Assembly: GCF_002632725.1 (NCBI RefSeq)
Contig: NZ_NJAI01000001.1
Location: 417,953-481,952, forward strand
Length of the DNA stretch: 64,000 bases
Source of the DNA: Xenorhabdus hominickii
GTDB taxonomy: Bacteria; Pseudomonadota; Gammaproteobacteria; Enterobacterales; Enterobacteriaceae
Reading direction: 5' to 3'
Position 1 is the first letter of the stretch. Each line of letters begins with the position of its first letter. Below, one piece after another: positions 52,407-62,290 of the stretch. Under the pieces are notes generated by a model. That model was not told the origin of the DNA. It made no database searches and worked only from the letters and a program-made list of their open reading frames with translations. The translations under genes and the position numbers were made by a program.

Positions 52407-54284
52407 GTGAGAACCGCCCCTGAATGGCATGATCAACTCGATCAAGAAATTCGTGGCCTGATTGAGCAAAATCATGTCTCCCTGCTCAATGAAAATGCCA
52501 ATAAAGATAGTAAGGTCATCCCTACACAACGTGATCTATTGGCAGGGATCGTCGCCAGACAATATGCCAAACAGCATATGTTGCCGCATGATGTAGTTAT
52601 GGCGCATGAAAAGGGAGAAATTCATTATCATGATCTGGATTACGCTCCATTTTTCCCCATGTTCAACTGCATGTTAATCGATTTACAGGGTATGCTGACC
52701 AACGGCTTTAAAATGGGCAATGCGGAAATTGAGCCGCCTAAATCTATTTCTACCGCAACTGCTGTCACTGCTCAGATTATCGCGCAAGTTGCCAGTCATA
52801 TTTATGGTGGCACAACCATTAATCGTATTGATGAAGTCCTCGCGCCTTTCGTGAAAGCCAGTTATGACAAACATCTGGCGATTGCCAGGGAGTGGCAGAT
52901 AGCAGATCAGTCCGCCTATGCAGAAGCCCGCACGGAAAAAGAGTGTTACGATGCTTTCCAATCTCTGGAATACGAAGTCAATACACTACATACGGCTAAT
53001 GGGCAAACGCCGTTTGTCACCTTCGGGTTCGGATTAGGAACGTCAAAAGAATCCCACCTTATTCAAACCTCCATTTTGCGCAATCGGATTGCTGGGTTGG
53101 GGAAAAACCGCAAGACTGCCGTATTCCCCAAACTGATTTTTGCGATCCGTGATGGGCTGAATCATCGGTTTGGTGACCCTCACTATGACATTAAATTATT
53201 AGCGCTGGAGTGTGCCAGCAAGCGTATGTACCCCGATATCCTCAATTATGATCAGGTGGTTAAGGTAACAGGATCGTTTAAAACTCCAATGGGCTGCCGC
53301 AGTTTTCTCAGTGTTTATGAAGAAAACGGTCAGCAAATTCATGAAGGGCGAAATAACTTAGGCGTGATTAGCCTCAATCTCCCTCGTATTGCACTCGAAG
53401 CCAAAGGAGATGAAACCGCGTTCTGGCAACGTTTGGATCAACGTTTGTTGCTGGCGAAAAAAGCGCTGATGACCCGAATTGCGCGTCTCGAAAACACCAA
53501 GGCATGTGTTGCTCCCATCCTCTATATGGAAGGGGCTTGCGGTGTACGTCTGAAAACCGATGACAATATTGCCGAAATTTTCAAACAGGGCCGTGCTTCT
53601 ATCTCATTAGGTTATATCGGTATCCATGAAACGATAAATGCGCTATATGGCAACCATATTCATCTTTTTGATGATGAAAAGCGCCAACAAAAGGCCATTT
53701 CCATTGTTAAATATCTCAGTGAGGCAGTTGATAAATGGAAGCAGGAAACAGGCTATGGATTCAGTCTGTACAGTACGCCAAGTGAGAATTTATGCGATCG
53801 GTTCTACCGTTTGGATACTTCCGAGTTTGGGGTAATTTCGGGTGTTACCGATAAAGGTTATTACACTAACAGCTTCCATCTGGACGTGGAGAAGAAAGCT
53901 AATCCCTACGATAAACTGGATTTTGAAGCGCCTTACCCACCTTTGGCTAATGGAGGCTTTATCTGTTACGGCGAGTACCCCAATCTGCAACATAATTTAA
54001 AAGCATTAGAAGATGTTTGGGATTATAGCTACTCGCGTGTTCCTTACTATGGCACCAATACCCCCATTGATGAATGCTATCAATGCGGTTTCACGGGAGA
54101 ATTTGCCTGTACCAGTAAAGGATTCGCTTGCCCTCAATGTGGCAATCATGACTCTGCTCATGTCTCGGTGATCCGCCGCGTGTGTGGCTATCTCGGTAGC
54201 CCAGATGCCCGCCCATTCAACGCGGGTAAGCAAGAAGAGGTGAAACGTCGTGTGAAGCATCTCGGTAATGGTCAAATCGGTTAA
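52407..54284 (+). CDS. nrdD: Class III ribonucleotide reductase without ATP-cone
   Basis: A 625-residue anaerobic NTP reductase. The glycyl radical site is RRVCGYLGSPDARPF near the C-terminus; the C-terminal zinc site has two CxxC pairs (CYQCG, CPQCG); LNENANKDSKVIPTQRDLLAG opens the catalytic barrel. E. coli NrdD has 712 residues; here the first about 87, the ATP-cone (activity-regulating) domain, are absent. GTG at 52407 is the start, with AGGAG 8 nt upstream; the frame upstream encodes nothing cone-like. The loss should remove dATP inhibition. NrdG follows. Confidence 0.93.
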   Translation: MRTAPEWHDQLDQEIRGLIEQNHVSLLNENANKDSKVIPTQRDLLAGIVARQYAKQHMLPHDVVMAHEKGEIHYHDLDYAPFFPMFNCMLIDLQGMLTNGFKMGNAEIEPPKSISTATAVTAQIIAQVASHIYGGTTINRIDEVLAPFVKASYDKHLAIAREWQIADQSAYAEARTEKECYDAFQSLEYEVNTLHTANGQTPFVTFGFGLGTSKESHLIQTSILRNRIAGLGKNRKTAVFPKLIFAIRDGLNHRFGDPHYDIKLLALECASKRMYPDILNYDQVVKVTGSFKTPMGCRSFLSVYEENGQQIHEGRNNLGVISLNLPRIALEAKGDETAFWQRLDQRLLLAKKALMTRIARLENTKACVAPILYMEGACGVRLKTDDNIAEIFKQGRASISLGYIGIHETINALYGNHIHLFDDEKRQQKAISIVKYLSEAVDKWKQETGYGFSLYSTPSENLCDRFYRLDTSEFGVISGVTDKGYYTNSFHLDVEKKANPYDKLDFEAPYPPLANGGFICYGEYPNLQHNLKALEDVWDYSYSRVPYYGTNTPIDECYQCGFTGEFACTSKGFACPQCGNHDSAHVSVIRRVCGYLGSPDARPFNAGKQEEVKRRVKHLGNGQIG

Positions 54285-54288
54285 TGCC

Positions 54289-54753
54289 ATGAATTATCAT
54301 CAATATTATCCTATTGATGTCGTTAATGGCCCCGGCACCCGCTGCACCTTGTTCGTGTCGGGCTGTTTACATCAATGCCGTGGCTGCTACAACCAAAGTA
54401 CATGGCGGGTTGATTCGGGTCAGCCTTTTACACAGACTATAGAAAATCAGATCATCGCTGACTTGAAAGACCATAGTATTAAACGGCAAGGCCTATCATT
54501 ATCCGGTGGCGATCCCCTGCATCCCCACAATATCCCCACTATACTGCAATTAGTTCAGCGGGTAAGAGAAGAGTGCCCAGATAAGGATATCTGGCTGTGG
54601 ACAGGCTATATATTCAATCAATTAAGCGAAATCCAGCGAGAAGTCGTTAACTATCTTCATGTACTGGTAGATGGAAAGTTTGAACAGGCGTTGTATGACC
54701 CCTCGTTAATTTGGCGAGGCAGTCATAATCAGGTCATTCACTATTTACGATAA
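54289..54753 (+). CDS. nrdG: Anaerobic RNR activating protein
   Basis: A 154-residue radical SAM enzyme that makes the glycyl radical on NrdD. The [4Fe-4S] motif is CLHQCRGC (CxxxCxxC), the GGDPLHP motif is SLSGGDPLHP. The ATG at 54289 matches E. coli NrdG (MNYHQYYP). It starts 4 bases after the nrdD stop and is co-transcribed. Confidence 0.96.
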   Translation: MNYHQYYPIDVVNGPGTRCTLFVSGCLHQCRGCYNQSTWRVDSGQPFTQTIENQIIADLKDHSIKRQGLSLSGGDPLHPHNIPTILQLVQRVREECPDKDIWLWTGYIFNQLSEIQREVVNYLHVLVDGKFEQALYDPSLIWRGSHNQVIHYLR

Positions 54754-54829
54754 CCCGTTACCACAATTCATGACTGTAAAACTTATTATGGTAAAACTCA
54801 CTGAATACGGGGATTGGAAGGCGACCGCC

Positions 54830-55261
54830 TTAGCGTTGCCAGTGTAATTTTTTGCCAAAGCCGAGGGTGTTATCCACCATTTTTATTTCATTCAAATTGA
54901 GTTGCCAGATAGGAGATTTGGCCGTCAGCGCGATGGGAAAACGACGGCAGTAGCGTGCTCTGGCAACACTTTCGGCGTCATCTGCCAACAGAACTACTTT
55001 CCCGCGAAATTGAATCCCTTTGATTTGAGCAATATTACGGGTTTGGCCAGCAACAGTACCTGCAATGCTAGGGTTTACCTGCATCATCTGACCGTGACGC
55101 GTATCAGATTCAGTCATAAACCAAAGTGCCATGCTATCAACATCAAATACATAAAAGCAGCTAGCACACCATAAATCTTGGTTTAAGGAAGTACAAAGTG
55201 TAAAAACATGTCGTTTAGCAAGATAGCGACAAATTGTTAAAAAATCATTATTAGTTTCCAT
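54830..55261 (-). CDS. yhbP: UPF0306 protein YhbP
   Basis: A 143-residue flavin-reductase/pyridoxamine-oxidase-like split-barrel protein matching E. coli YhbP ([39 protein letters not shown]). Function unknown; binding of a flavin or PNP-like cofactor is inferred from the fold. ATG at 55261 by alignment. It begins the yhb group, which continues with yhbQ, yhbS and yhbT as in E. coli. Confidence 0.88.
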   Translation of the reverse strand: METNNDFLTICRYLAKRHVFTLCTSLNQDLWCASCFYVFDVDSMALWFMTESDTRHGQMMQVNPSIAGTVAGQTRNIAQIKGIQFRGKVVLLADDAESVARARYCRRFPIALTAKSPIWQLNLNEIKMVDNTLGFGKKLHWQR

Positions 55262-55377
55262 GTAAATCAATACCGTTATTTTAACCTGTTTTTTACAGAA
55301 CACGACTGGGCTTTTATCCAGTTATGTGTTCTGTATTTTATTAGATATATTGGAAAGTCAGCATGGAACACTATAAA

Positions 55378-55629
55378 TTATTTATAGATTTCAGCAACTC
55401 CATTGAGATTATTATGGCCTGTTGCGGAAATAACCCGGAAATATTTTGCGCCAGCTTCATCAGCTTTTTTGGATAAGGCATCAGTCAGGCTATCCAATGT
55501 GGCTTCCCCAGTTACTGAAACTACACCAACCTTATTTTCTTTAGCGGCTTTAACTTCAGTAGCGGCAAATGAGCCAAATGAAACAGTACATAATGCTAAA
55601 ATGGCGACAATATTTTTTGCGTTTTTCAT
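55378..55629 (-). CDS. DUF1471 (YhcN/BhsA) small periplasmic protein
   Basis: An 83-residue protein with a cleaved signal (MKNAKNIVAILALCTVSFGSFA) and the DUF1471 core (KVGVVSVTGEATLDSLTDALSKKADE...AKYFRVISA). Family members are induced by acid, peroxide or biofilm stress. Preceded by GAGGAATTCAAG. A single-gene unit, not linked to its neighbours. Confidence 0.9.
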   Translation of the reverse strand: MKNAKNIVAILALCTVSFGSFAATEVKAAKENKVGVVSVTGEATLDSLTDALSKKADEAGAKYFRVISATGHNNLNGVAEIYK

Positions 55630-55897
55630 CTTGAATTCCTCTATTCACTTTTAAAACTGGGCTTACCCCGTGTGATGTGGATCAGACTATATGTCCGCAC
55701 AGAAAATTATAATTAGCAATTACTGCTATAGTTTTTCAATTTTTTTGAATAAAAATAGTTAGCAGCGTTTTCCAAATGGAATATAATTTCAATTAATTCA
55801 TTTTGTTATATAAATAAAACAATAAAATTCAGCCTACAACCGAATAACTAATTAGTTTCATTACATAATAAATAATTGGAATAATTTAAAATAAATA

Positions 55898-56263
55898 ATG
55901 AACATTAACGTATCTCATTGGTATCTCTATCTGATCAGAACACGAAACGGTTCCCTATATACTGGGATCACTACCGATATATCCCGCCGATTTATGCAGC
56001 ACACATCAGGAAAGGGTGCAAAAGCCCTCAGAGGAAAAGGCCCATTGACGATAGTCTATCAAAGTTCAGTAAAAGATCGGGGAATAGCATTGAGAATGGA
56101 GTACTGCGTAAAAAAACTGAGTAAACAGCAAAAAGAGAAGCTGGTTATAACCCAACCTCTCTGTATAACGACTTATTTAATGACAACCGATTTATCGGAG
56201 AAGTGTTTGCCAGAAATTACCCCGTCAACAATCACATATTCTCAAAATGGGCAGAATAAGTGA
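55898..56263 (+). CDS. yhbQ: GIY-YIG domain protein YhbQ
   Basis: A 121-residue UPF0213/YhbQ protein. The GIY-YIG core reads [28 protein letters not shown], with Arg and Glu further on ([11 protein letters not shown]). E. coli YhbQ is about 100 residues; the last 25 here are additional and overlap the end of yhbS on the other strand. Single-strand or branched-DNA endonuclease activity has been described for the family. Confidence 0.85.
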   Translation: MNINVSHWYLYLIRTRNGSLYTGITTDISRRFMQHTSGKGAKALRGKGPLTIVYQSSVKDRGIALRMEYCVKKLSKQQKEKLVITQPLCITTYLMTTDLSEKCLPEITPSTITYSQNGQNK

Positions 56264-56735
56264 CCAGACCATGACAGTCTTCCAGCGAAACATCAGTCAG
56301 AGGATAGAGCTGGAAATAATCCTCGCAATCAGGCCATTGGCAGTATAATTGATATTCATTGGCAAGCTTGAAACCAAAACGGCGGTAATACGCATGATCA
56401 CCAAGTACCACAACTGCGCCATATCCAAATTCGTTCAAGCTATCCAGCCCTTCATACACTAATTTTTCGCCAAGACCCTGACGACGATACTGCTCCGCAA
56501 CCGCCAAAGGTGCCAGACCAACCCACTGATGATCTTCACCATTGATATCAACTGGAGTGAAACCGACATAGCCAATCACATGACCTTCATCGTCAGTCGC
56601 AACAACACCCAGTGTCAACAGTCCATCTTCTCTTAGTCGCTGAACTAACTCAGCTTCTGCCGATGTTTCAAAAGATTGGCGCAACAAGCGATCAATCCCC
56701 ATAGCATCAACGGGAATTTCGACCCTGATTAACAT
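56232..56735 (-). CDS. yhbS: GNAT acetyltransferase YhbS
   Basis: A 167-residue acetyltransferase matching E. coli YhbS. The acetyl-CoA loop is [18 protein letters not shown], and [14 protein letters not shown] follows. Substrate unknown. Overlaps yhbT by 7 bases (coupled) and the convergent yhbQ by 32 bases. Confidence 0.9.
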   Translation of the reverse strand: MLIRVEIPVDAMGIDRLLRQSFETSAEAELVQRLREDGLLTLGVVATDDEGHVIGYVGFTPVDINGEDHQWVGLAPLAVAEQYRRQGLGEKLVYEGLDSLNEFGYGAVVVLGDHAYYRRFGFKLANEYQLYCQWPDCEDYFQLYPLTDVSLEDCHGLVTYSAHFENM

Positions 56736-57040
56736 GACGATAACGCGCGACCGTGCGGATCGGCGCCCTCTTTCTGTCCCGCTTTGATTAATTCAGCCAG
56801 ACGCAATAAACCAAAGCGAAGAATGGATGGCATAGATTCCAGTTCAATAGAATCCGTAATATTTTTCACATGCAGTCCCAATTCAGAGTTTCCTTTAATC
56901 CATAAGCGACGCTGAAAAAACAGTGTATCAAAATCTTCCATGCAAGCAGTAATATGGATGGAATCATTTGCATCGCCGCTGAAACTGACGTCTCCGTGAA
57001 CATGTGGGCTGACCAAATGGGAATGGATTTTACCTAACAC
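56729..57040 (-). CDS. yhbT: YhbT-like SCP2 protein with internal deletion
   Basis: A 103-residue protein corresponding to E. coli YhbT (174 residues). The first ten residues (MLGKIHSHLV) match the E. coli start (MLDKLRSRIV) and the rest matches from about residue 85 (GDVSFSGDANDSIHI, DTLFFQRRLWIKGNSELGLHVKN). About 65-70 residues between are missing, in frame. The SCP2 lipid-binding fold is thus incomplete. It stays coupled to yhbS, which may be what preserves it. Confidence 0.8.
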   Translation of the reverse strand: MLGKIHSHLVSPHVHGDVSFSGDANDSIHITACMEDFDTLFFQRRLWIKGNSELGLHVKNITDSIELESMPSILRFGLLRLAELIKAGQKEGADPHGRALSSC

Positions 57041-57277
57041 GGTTCAGACTCCTTTTAGTGCAAAGTAATATGCAATTCTGCCAAAACCCCACTGCATTTT
57101 ACGAGCCTACATCAAGAGTCGATAATAAATCCCTCATCACAAAACGTCTACAGGACAAACATGGGAAAAAGACGAATGCCATCTTTTGTACATAACAGGG
57201 CTTTTTATCCATGAAAAACCAGATATTTTTTCACAGTTATCAAATATCAGCTTGTGCGAATCCTGTGTTTTGTTTTT

Positions 57278-58456
57278 TTACGTCTTATGAATAAAAAAGC
57301 GCTTAAAACGTTGTGTAATCCCCCGAAACTCCCCATTACGCAGCATACCGACAAAAATTCCCAAGATCATGTATATCACACCAAGAAGCAACATCACGCC
57401 AATATCCCAAAAAACACGATGTAATGGCAGCCCCATTTGGTTCACACCCGCAATCGCTTTTGTTGCCCATGTGGATGGCAGTGCTGATGAAATCACTCTT
57501 ACCCAATCAGGCATTGCCTGAATCGGCCAAATCGTGCCTGAAATGTAGAAGATCGGCGTAGTAATAAAGGCCAGTGTCAGATAAATCATTTCGATGCTGC
57601 GCAAGCACTCCGTAACCAGTTTACCGAGTCCTAACACTGCCAGCAGGAATGGGAATGTCAGCAACAGTAAGAGATAAATCGGCGCATCCTGCCGATACCC
57701 CAAGATCCACGGCCACAAGACAAAAAAGATCACCGATAGGAACAACCAAATGGGGATCAAGGCCGACAAAGCGCCCAAATAGACGGGAAGCGGCGGCTTG
57801 CCTTTAGGCGTTCCTCGTATGGCAATACTGACACGAACACAAGCAATCAATAAAGAATGCTGTAACAACATGACCAGCAAACTAGGAAAAACTATCGCGG
57901 CATAGCTGACTCCCGGGTTAAATAACCCGATGGTTTCTCCCCGAATCGGTTGCAGCAAGACTTTCACCTGTTCGTTGCTGAAACCTGATTTCAATAACAA
58001 CATGCCATTATATTCCGACAAAAGTTGCTGATAGGCAGATACTAAATTTTGTTGAATCTGCCCATTAGCGAGGCGATTGGTAGCATCACCATAAATAGGC
58101 ACTGTCACATTTTGACCACTCAACAGCCGTTTTTCAAAACCTACCGGCACGATGATAATGGCAAATATTGTTCTCTGGAGCATGTCACGGCGGGCATTAT
58201 CGAGACTGTTATAGCTTTTAATTTCAACTTTCGCTGTAGAATCAATACGGCGGATCAATGTACGGCTCGCATGGCTGTTATCCTGATCTATCACAGCAAC
58301 AGGCAGATCCCACAAAGAAGGACGCACGTAGACCAGACTCATTACACACAACGAAACAATTAAGAGTAACCACATGGGCTTCTCCAACATCCCCAACAAT
58401 ACGTTGCGAAATGTCTGCCAGTACAGATTCCAATTTATTTGACCATTACCCAGCAT
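57278..58456 (-). CDS. ABC-2 type permease (YhhJ/YbhR-like), subunit 2
   Basis: A 392-residue membrane protein: one N-terminal helix (MWLLLIVSLCVMSLVYVRPS), a large periplasmic domain, and five C-terminal helices including SLLVMLLQHSLLIACVRVSI and FITTPIFYISGTIWPIQAMP, the ABC-2 pattern. ATG at 58456 with AAGGTG upstream. Overlaps the preceding permease by 11 bases. No nucleotide-binding domain is fused or adjacent. Confidence 0.85.
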   Translation of the reverse strand: MLGNGQINWNLYWQTFRNVLLGMLEKPMWLLLIVSLCVMSLVYVRPSLWDLPVAVIDQDNSHASRTLIRRIDSTAKVEIKSYNSLDNARRDMLQRTIFAIIIVPVGFEKRLLSGQNVTVPIYGDATNRLANGQIQQNLVSAYQQLLSEYNGMLLLKSGFSNEQVKVLLQPIRGETIGLFNPGVSYAAIVFPSLLVMLLQHSLLIACVRVSIAIRGTPKGKPPLPVYLGALSALIPIWLFLSVIFFVLWPWILGYRQDAPIYLLLLLTFPFLLAVLGLGKLVTECLRSIEMIYLTLAFITTPIFYISGTIWPIQAMPDWVRVISSALPSTWATKAIAGVNQMGLPLHRVFWDIGVMLLLGVIYMILGIFVGMLRNGEFRGITQRFKRFFIHKT

Positions 58457-59606
58457 TGGCAACACCTTCAGATTGATTAAGTCGTTTCCACAAACGATGA
58501 CGGATCAAAAAACCACAGACCGCAGGATAGATCATTAATATCAGACAAACATGCAGGATAACCTGTAGCGATACCTCCCGCAGGAAGATATCAAACATAG
58601 CATTCAAGGCATGGGTTAATGGTTCAAGGTTAGAAATAATCCTTGCGGGTAATACCATTGATAATTCAGGTACAGCCATGCCAGAAAAAGCCATAGCAAC
58701 ACTTACCAGCAACCCAATCAAAGAGTAAGCAGTTAACGCGCTGCTGGTGAAGGTAAACAACAACAAGCCAACACTTTGTGCAGCAATAACATAGAAAAAC
58801 CCAACAACCGGCATGTACAACGGATTACCCGTCACTTTTGCATCAAAGAAAAAAACGAGCGCCATGACTTCCACCATCAATAGCAATGTGAAAATCAAGG
58901 TATAAGGCACTAGTTTTCCCAATAATGACCCGACAAAAGATTTAGTACTTAAGAGTTGCTTTCCTCTGGCCATCGTATAGATGGTGGATGTCACAACAAA
59001 AAGCTGTAATAGATGGATGATAGCTGCAAATTGTTGGTAATAAATAAAACTGCCACTCGCATTAAACAGGCTATCATAGGACATAGTCGCTTTCGCTAAC
59101 GGAGGAAGCTGCCGACCAATTTCAGAAGCAATAATTGCACGATATTTCGCATTCTCTTCCGCCATCAATCCACTGAAATCTTGAACTGAATAACTACCGG
59201 CACCATAAAACAAGGCGTTGTAATACATTCTGACCGTAGGCTGTTTGCCATTCAAAGCATCTTTTTCAAGATTTTCAGGCAGATAAAGTAGTGCATAATC
59301 CTCAGCGCTGTTCAGTCTCTCTAAGGATTTTGGCAAGCTATTATCATAAAATTTGATATCCGCGTGAGGAGCGGCATTCAAATTGCGTGTCAACGTGCGT
59401 GATAACTTACTCTGATCATTATCAACAACCGATACAGGCAAGTTAAACAACGTTCCTTCTGAAAAATTTGCACCGATTAAGATAAACAAAAACAGAGGGA
59501 ACAACCAACTCAGCCAGTGAAACACCGGGCTATGAATCGCAGCCCTGAGTTCTCGCGTAAATGCCAGTTCAAAACTGCTCCATGCACACGCAGCTTTTCT
59601 GTTCAT
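58446..59606 (-). CDS. ABC-2 type permease (YbhS-like), subunit 1
   Basis: A 386-residue protein of the same architecture: helix at LSWLFPLFLFILIGANF, periplasmic domain, then helices from about residue 180 (FAAIIHLLQLFVVTSTIYTM) and AFSGMAVPELSMVLPARI. Forms a heterodimer with the following gene. ATG at 59606 has AAGGTGGC upstream; the frame extends beyond without conserved sequence. It starts 14 bases after the HlyD-like gene. Confidence 0.85.
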   Translation of the reverse strand: MNRKAACAWSSFELAFTRELRAAIHSPVFHWLSWLFPLFLFILIGANFSEGTLFNLPVSVVDNDQSKLSRTLTRNLNAAPHADIKFYDNSLPKSLERLNSAEDYALLYLPENLEKDALNGKQPTVRMYYNALFYGAGSYSVQDFSGLMAEENAKYRAIIASEIGRQLPPLAKATMSYDSLFNASGSFIYYQQFAAIIHLLQLFVVTSTIYTMARGKQLLSTKSFVGSLLGKLVPYTLIFTLLLMVEVMALVFFFDAKVTGNPLYMPVVGFFYVIAAQSVGLLLFTFTSSALTAYSLIGLLVSVAMAFSGMAVPELSMVLPARIISNLEPLTHALNAMFDIFLREVSLQVILHVCLILMIYPAVCGFLIRHRLWKRLNQSEGVANAG

Positions 59607-59619
59607 CAGAAAAGCCACC

Positions 59620-60591
59620 TTACTTATCCCAGAGCCACAATGCACTCATACCAGAACGCAATCCATCAACGGGTTGCAATGGGTATAACCGAACTTCAAA
59701 CGTTCTCAGGTCAAAATCCCCTGTCGCCCGAGTTGCGCGTTTTGTCGCGTAATCCCCCATCGGCGCGATATAACGGATTTCAGCCTCAATCTCTTTATTA
59801 TCCAGTGCAGGCACACGCAATTTAATCTTGTCGCCCTTGTGAACTTTCGCCAGAATATCTTCGCGCAGGCTGTAGACAAAGTAATTTTGTGGAATACGCA
59901 CCAATGTTGCCAGTGGGCTATTAGCGTTAAAGAATTGGCCAACTTCTGCCGGTAATGGCCCAACTTCACCATCAACAGGCGCTTTAACCTGTAAATCCTC
60001 ACTCTGAATTTTCAACTCACGCAGTGTTTCTTCTGCTTCATTCAGCTCTGCCTGGTGCTGTTGCCGTAATTCGACACGATCACCGTTTTTCCCTTCATCT
60101 AGTTTCGCTTTAGCCCCCAACATTTTCTGATAGTTGACATCGCGTTTATTGCGTTCATCATCCAATTCACTGGTAGATACATAGCCTTTAGTTGACATAT
60201 TACTGAGGCGGACAACTTTACGTTGTGCATTTTTATACTCTGATTGAGCTTGCACAAACTCAGCCTCTAAATCGCGGATATTCTCCTCACGCGTTCCATG
60301 CAGGGATAACTCAAATGTTGCCTTAGCCTGATCGCGTTTGGCTTCCGCTGCAGCAACTTTAGCGGCTAGCTCAGGACTATCGAGGCTCACCATCAGTTGC
60401 CCTGATTTGACTTCATCCCCTCGCCCAACATGAAGCTCAATGACTCGACCACTGGCTTTGGAAGCAACGATAACTTCCGGCGCATCGACTTCACCCTGTA
60501 ACAACAGCTCTTGGCTGTGGGAGCGGAAAAGTACTGCTATTGCGATCAGGAAAATAATTAATAATATTGTGAAAAGTGTTCTTTTCTTCAT
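59620..60591 (-). CDS. HlyD-family membrane fusion protein (YhiI/YbhG-like)
   Basis: A 323-residue periplasmic adaptor: N-terminal membrane anchor (FTILLIIFLIAIAVLF), lipoyl half (VIVASKASGRVIELHVGRGDEVKSGQLMVSL), a long coiled-coil hairpin (AAEAKRDQAKATFELSLH... to LRELKIQSEDLQVKAPVDGE), and the beta-barrel. It would link the two ABC-2 permeases to an outer-membrane channel for drug or metabolite export. First gene of the three-gene unit. Confidence 0.9.
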   Translation of the reverse strand: MKKRTLFTILLIIFLIAIAVLFRSHSQELLLQGEVDAPEVIVASKASGRVIELHVGRGDEVKSGQLMVSLDSPELAAKVAAAEAKRDQAKATFELSLHGTREENIRDLEAEFVQAQSEYKNAQRKVVRLSNMSTKGYVSTSELDDERNKRDVNYQKMLGAKAKLDEGKNGDRVELRQQHQAELNEAEETLRELKIQSEDLQVKAPVDGEVGPLPAEVGQFFNANSPLATLVRIPQNYFVYSLREDILAKVHKGDKIKLRVPALDNKEIEAEIRYIAPMGDYATKRATRATGDFDLRTFEVRLYPLQPVDGLRSGMSALWLWDK

Positions 60592-61684
60592 TATGTTCTG
60601 TAAGCTCCAAGCGTACTATCAGGTCAAAGTTCTCTATAAAATAGGTAACGTAGTGTGACATTACTGAAGATGATTATTTTTAGAGATTCGTGCGTTTGAT
60701 CACTTGATCACTGACGAGCAGGAAGCCCTAATCAGAGCATAATAAACAGCACAATATAGTCTAAATATTAAACATCGCTTAAACCTTAGCATTTCTCTGC
60801 CAAATACTCTTATATCAGTTATAAATATCAACATAATAAAAATTAAAATTATTTAATAATGAAAATAAGAAAAAAAGATACATAAATAGAATTATATTTC
60901 ATAAAATTGCAATATGGTTAGCATATCATCGTTCAAATTAAAAATAGTAAACAACAAAATAATTAATTAAATAACAAAATAATTAGTTAAATAATATTTA
61001 TGTTAATTAGATTAATAGGAAATAACGGCGGCTGTTACATAGAAACACTGCGTTACCATAATAACAATTAAATATTATATTATTTACAATTATTTCTTGT
61101 TTATATTAATTAATATTAATATCATTTTTATTCAAGATCGGACTTGATTACGAATAAATCCATAAAAACAGCTCCAGTAGTAAGGTTTTATTATGCAATA
61201 AATTTTCACATTGCAATTTTATATTTATCAAAAAAAATATTTATGTATTACTTTAAAGAATAGATGAGTGCCATTTTACTGTAATGTGAATTTTACCTAG
61301 GTATTTTTTATCAATGGCAATCCAGTAAATAGACATTAGGACAAAGTTAAAAATAAATATTATTTGTGAATTTTTCAATTTAGCGTAAAAAAATAATGAT
61401 CATCACTATCTAGAATAATATCTTTCAAATAGTTAACAATCTAAAATAAAATATCCTTGCTTGTATAATAATTGTCATTATTACGTTCCAAATAGGGTTA
61501 TAGCATGACGGAAATAGATCAAAAACCGGAAAGATCACTGTGATCTGTCCGGTATCTTTTTTGTATATAACGAGAATATTTTTCCTATTCAGGTGATAAG
61601 CACGATTTGCAGATAAAACTTGATAAACCCAGAGTGGGAAATGGTACAAATGCGACCATAAATATCTTTAAATTTAATGAGTTA
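60592..61684. other. Long AT-rich region, no gene
   Basis: About 1.1 kb between the HlyD-like gene and the recombinase. Very A/T-rich, especially 60830-61250, with no convincing coding frame. It contains a bidirectional terminator near 61531-61565. No matched inverted repeats could be found by eye that would define an invertible switch, although a Fim-type recombinase lies beside it. Confidence 0.55.
61531..61565. terminator. Bidirectional terminator after the recombinase
   Basis: ACCGGA-A-AGATCAC pairs with GTGATCT-G-TCCGGT, a 13-bp nearly perfect stem with T6 after it on the plus strand and T5 on the minus strand. It lies 120 bases after the recombinase stop. Confidence 0.8.
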
Positions 61685-62278
61685 TTAAGTAGTGATATAT
61701 TTTCCGCCATCAATTTTTAGCTTTTGATTATGTTGCCATGCTTTCTGAAACCGCACTGGATTACTAGCGGTATAATGCATAGTATGGCGTATATTCCTAT
61801 GCCCTAAATAATCTTGAATTAATCGGGTATCCAACCCCTGATTGGCCAGTTCAAAACCACAGGAATGACGCAATTTATGTGGATGTAATTTGATCGATAA
61901 TCCTGCCTGTTCCCCGTATCGTCCCATTAATACATGAACCCACTGGCGCGATAGTTTACTGCCCTTGCGTGAAGGAAATAACCACGAAGAGACGCGATAT
62001 ACCTGATTACTATTTCTGATTTTAAGCCATTTTAAAATCAACTCTTTTTCCGTTGTTGATATAGGATGTGTTGTCGAAAATCCATTCTTTAATCGCTTTA
62101 TATAAATGGTTCTCCCTGCGATATCAATATCGGAGACTTTTAATGAAGTCAGCTCACTCACACGTAGGCCATGGATATAAGTTAGGTACAATAAACACTG
62201 ATCGCGCTCTTTATTTACAGAATTAGTTAGTACAGCAAAAACACGCTTCCATTCGTCTTGTGTGATGTATTTTCTCAT
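61685..62278 (-). CDS. Fim-type tyrosine recombinase (FimB/FimE/MrpI-like)
   Basis: A 197-residue site-specific recombinase lacking the N-terminal arm, as FimB, FimE and MrpI do. Catalytic residues: Arg in YIHGLRVSELTSL, Lys in IKRLKNGF, HxxR in HPHKLRHSCGFEL, His in YLGHRNI, and Tyr in MHYTASNP. All are present, so it should be active. ATG at 62278 with TTGGAGATT upstream. Members invert promoter segments of fimbrial or surface genes; the nearest surface gene is the inverse autotransporter at 63185. Confidence 0.93.
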   Translation of the reverse strand: MRKYITQDEWKRVFAVLTNSVNKERDQCLLYLTYIHGLRVSELTSLKVSDIDIAGRTIYIKRLKNGFSTTHPISTTEKELILKWLKIRNSNQVYRVSSWLFPSRKGSKLSRQWVHVLMGRYGEQAGLSIKLHPHKLRHSCGFELANQGLDTRLIQDYLGHRNIRHTMHYTASNPVRFQKAWQHNQKLKIDGGKYITT

Positions 62279-62290
62279 GACAATCTCCAA

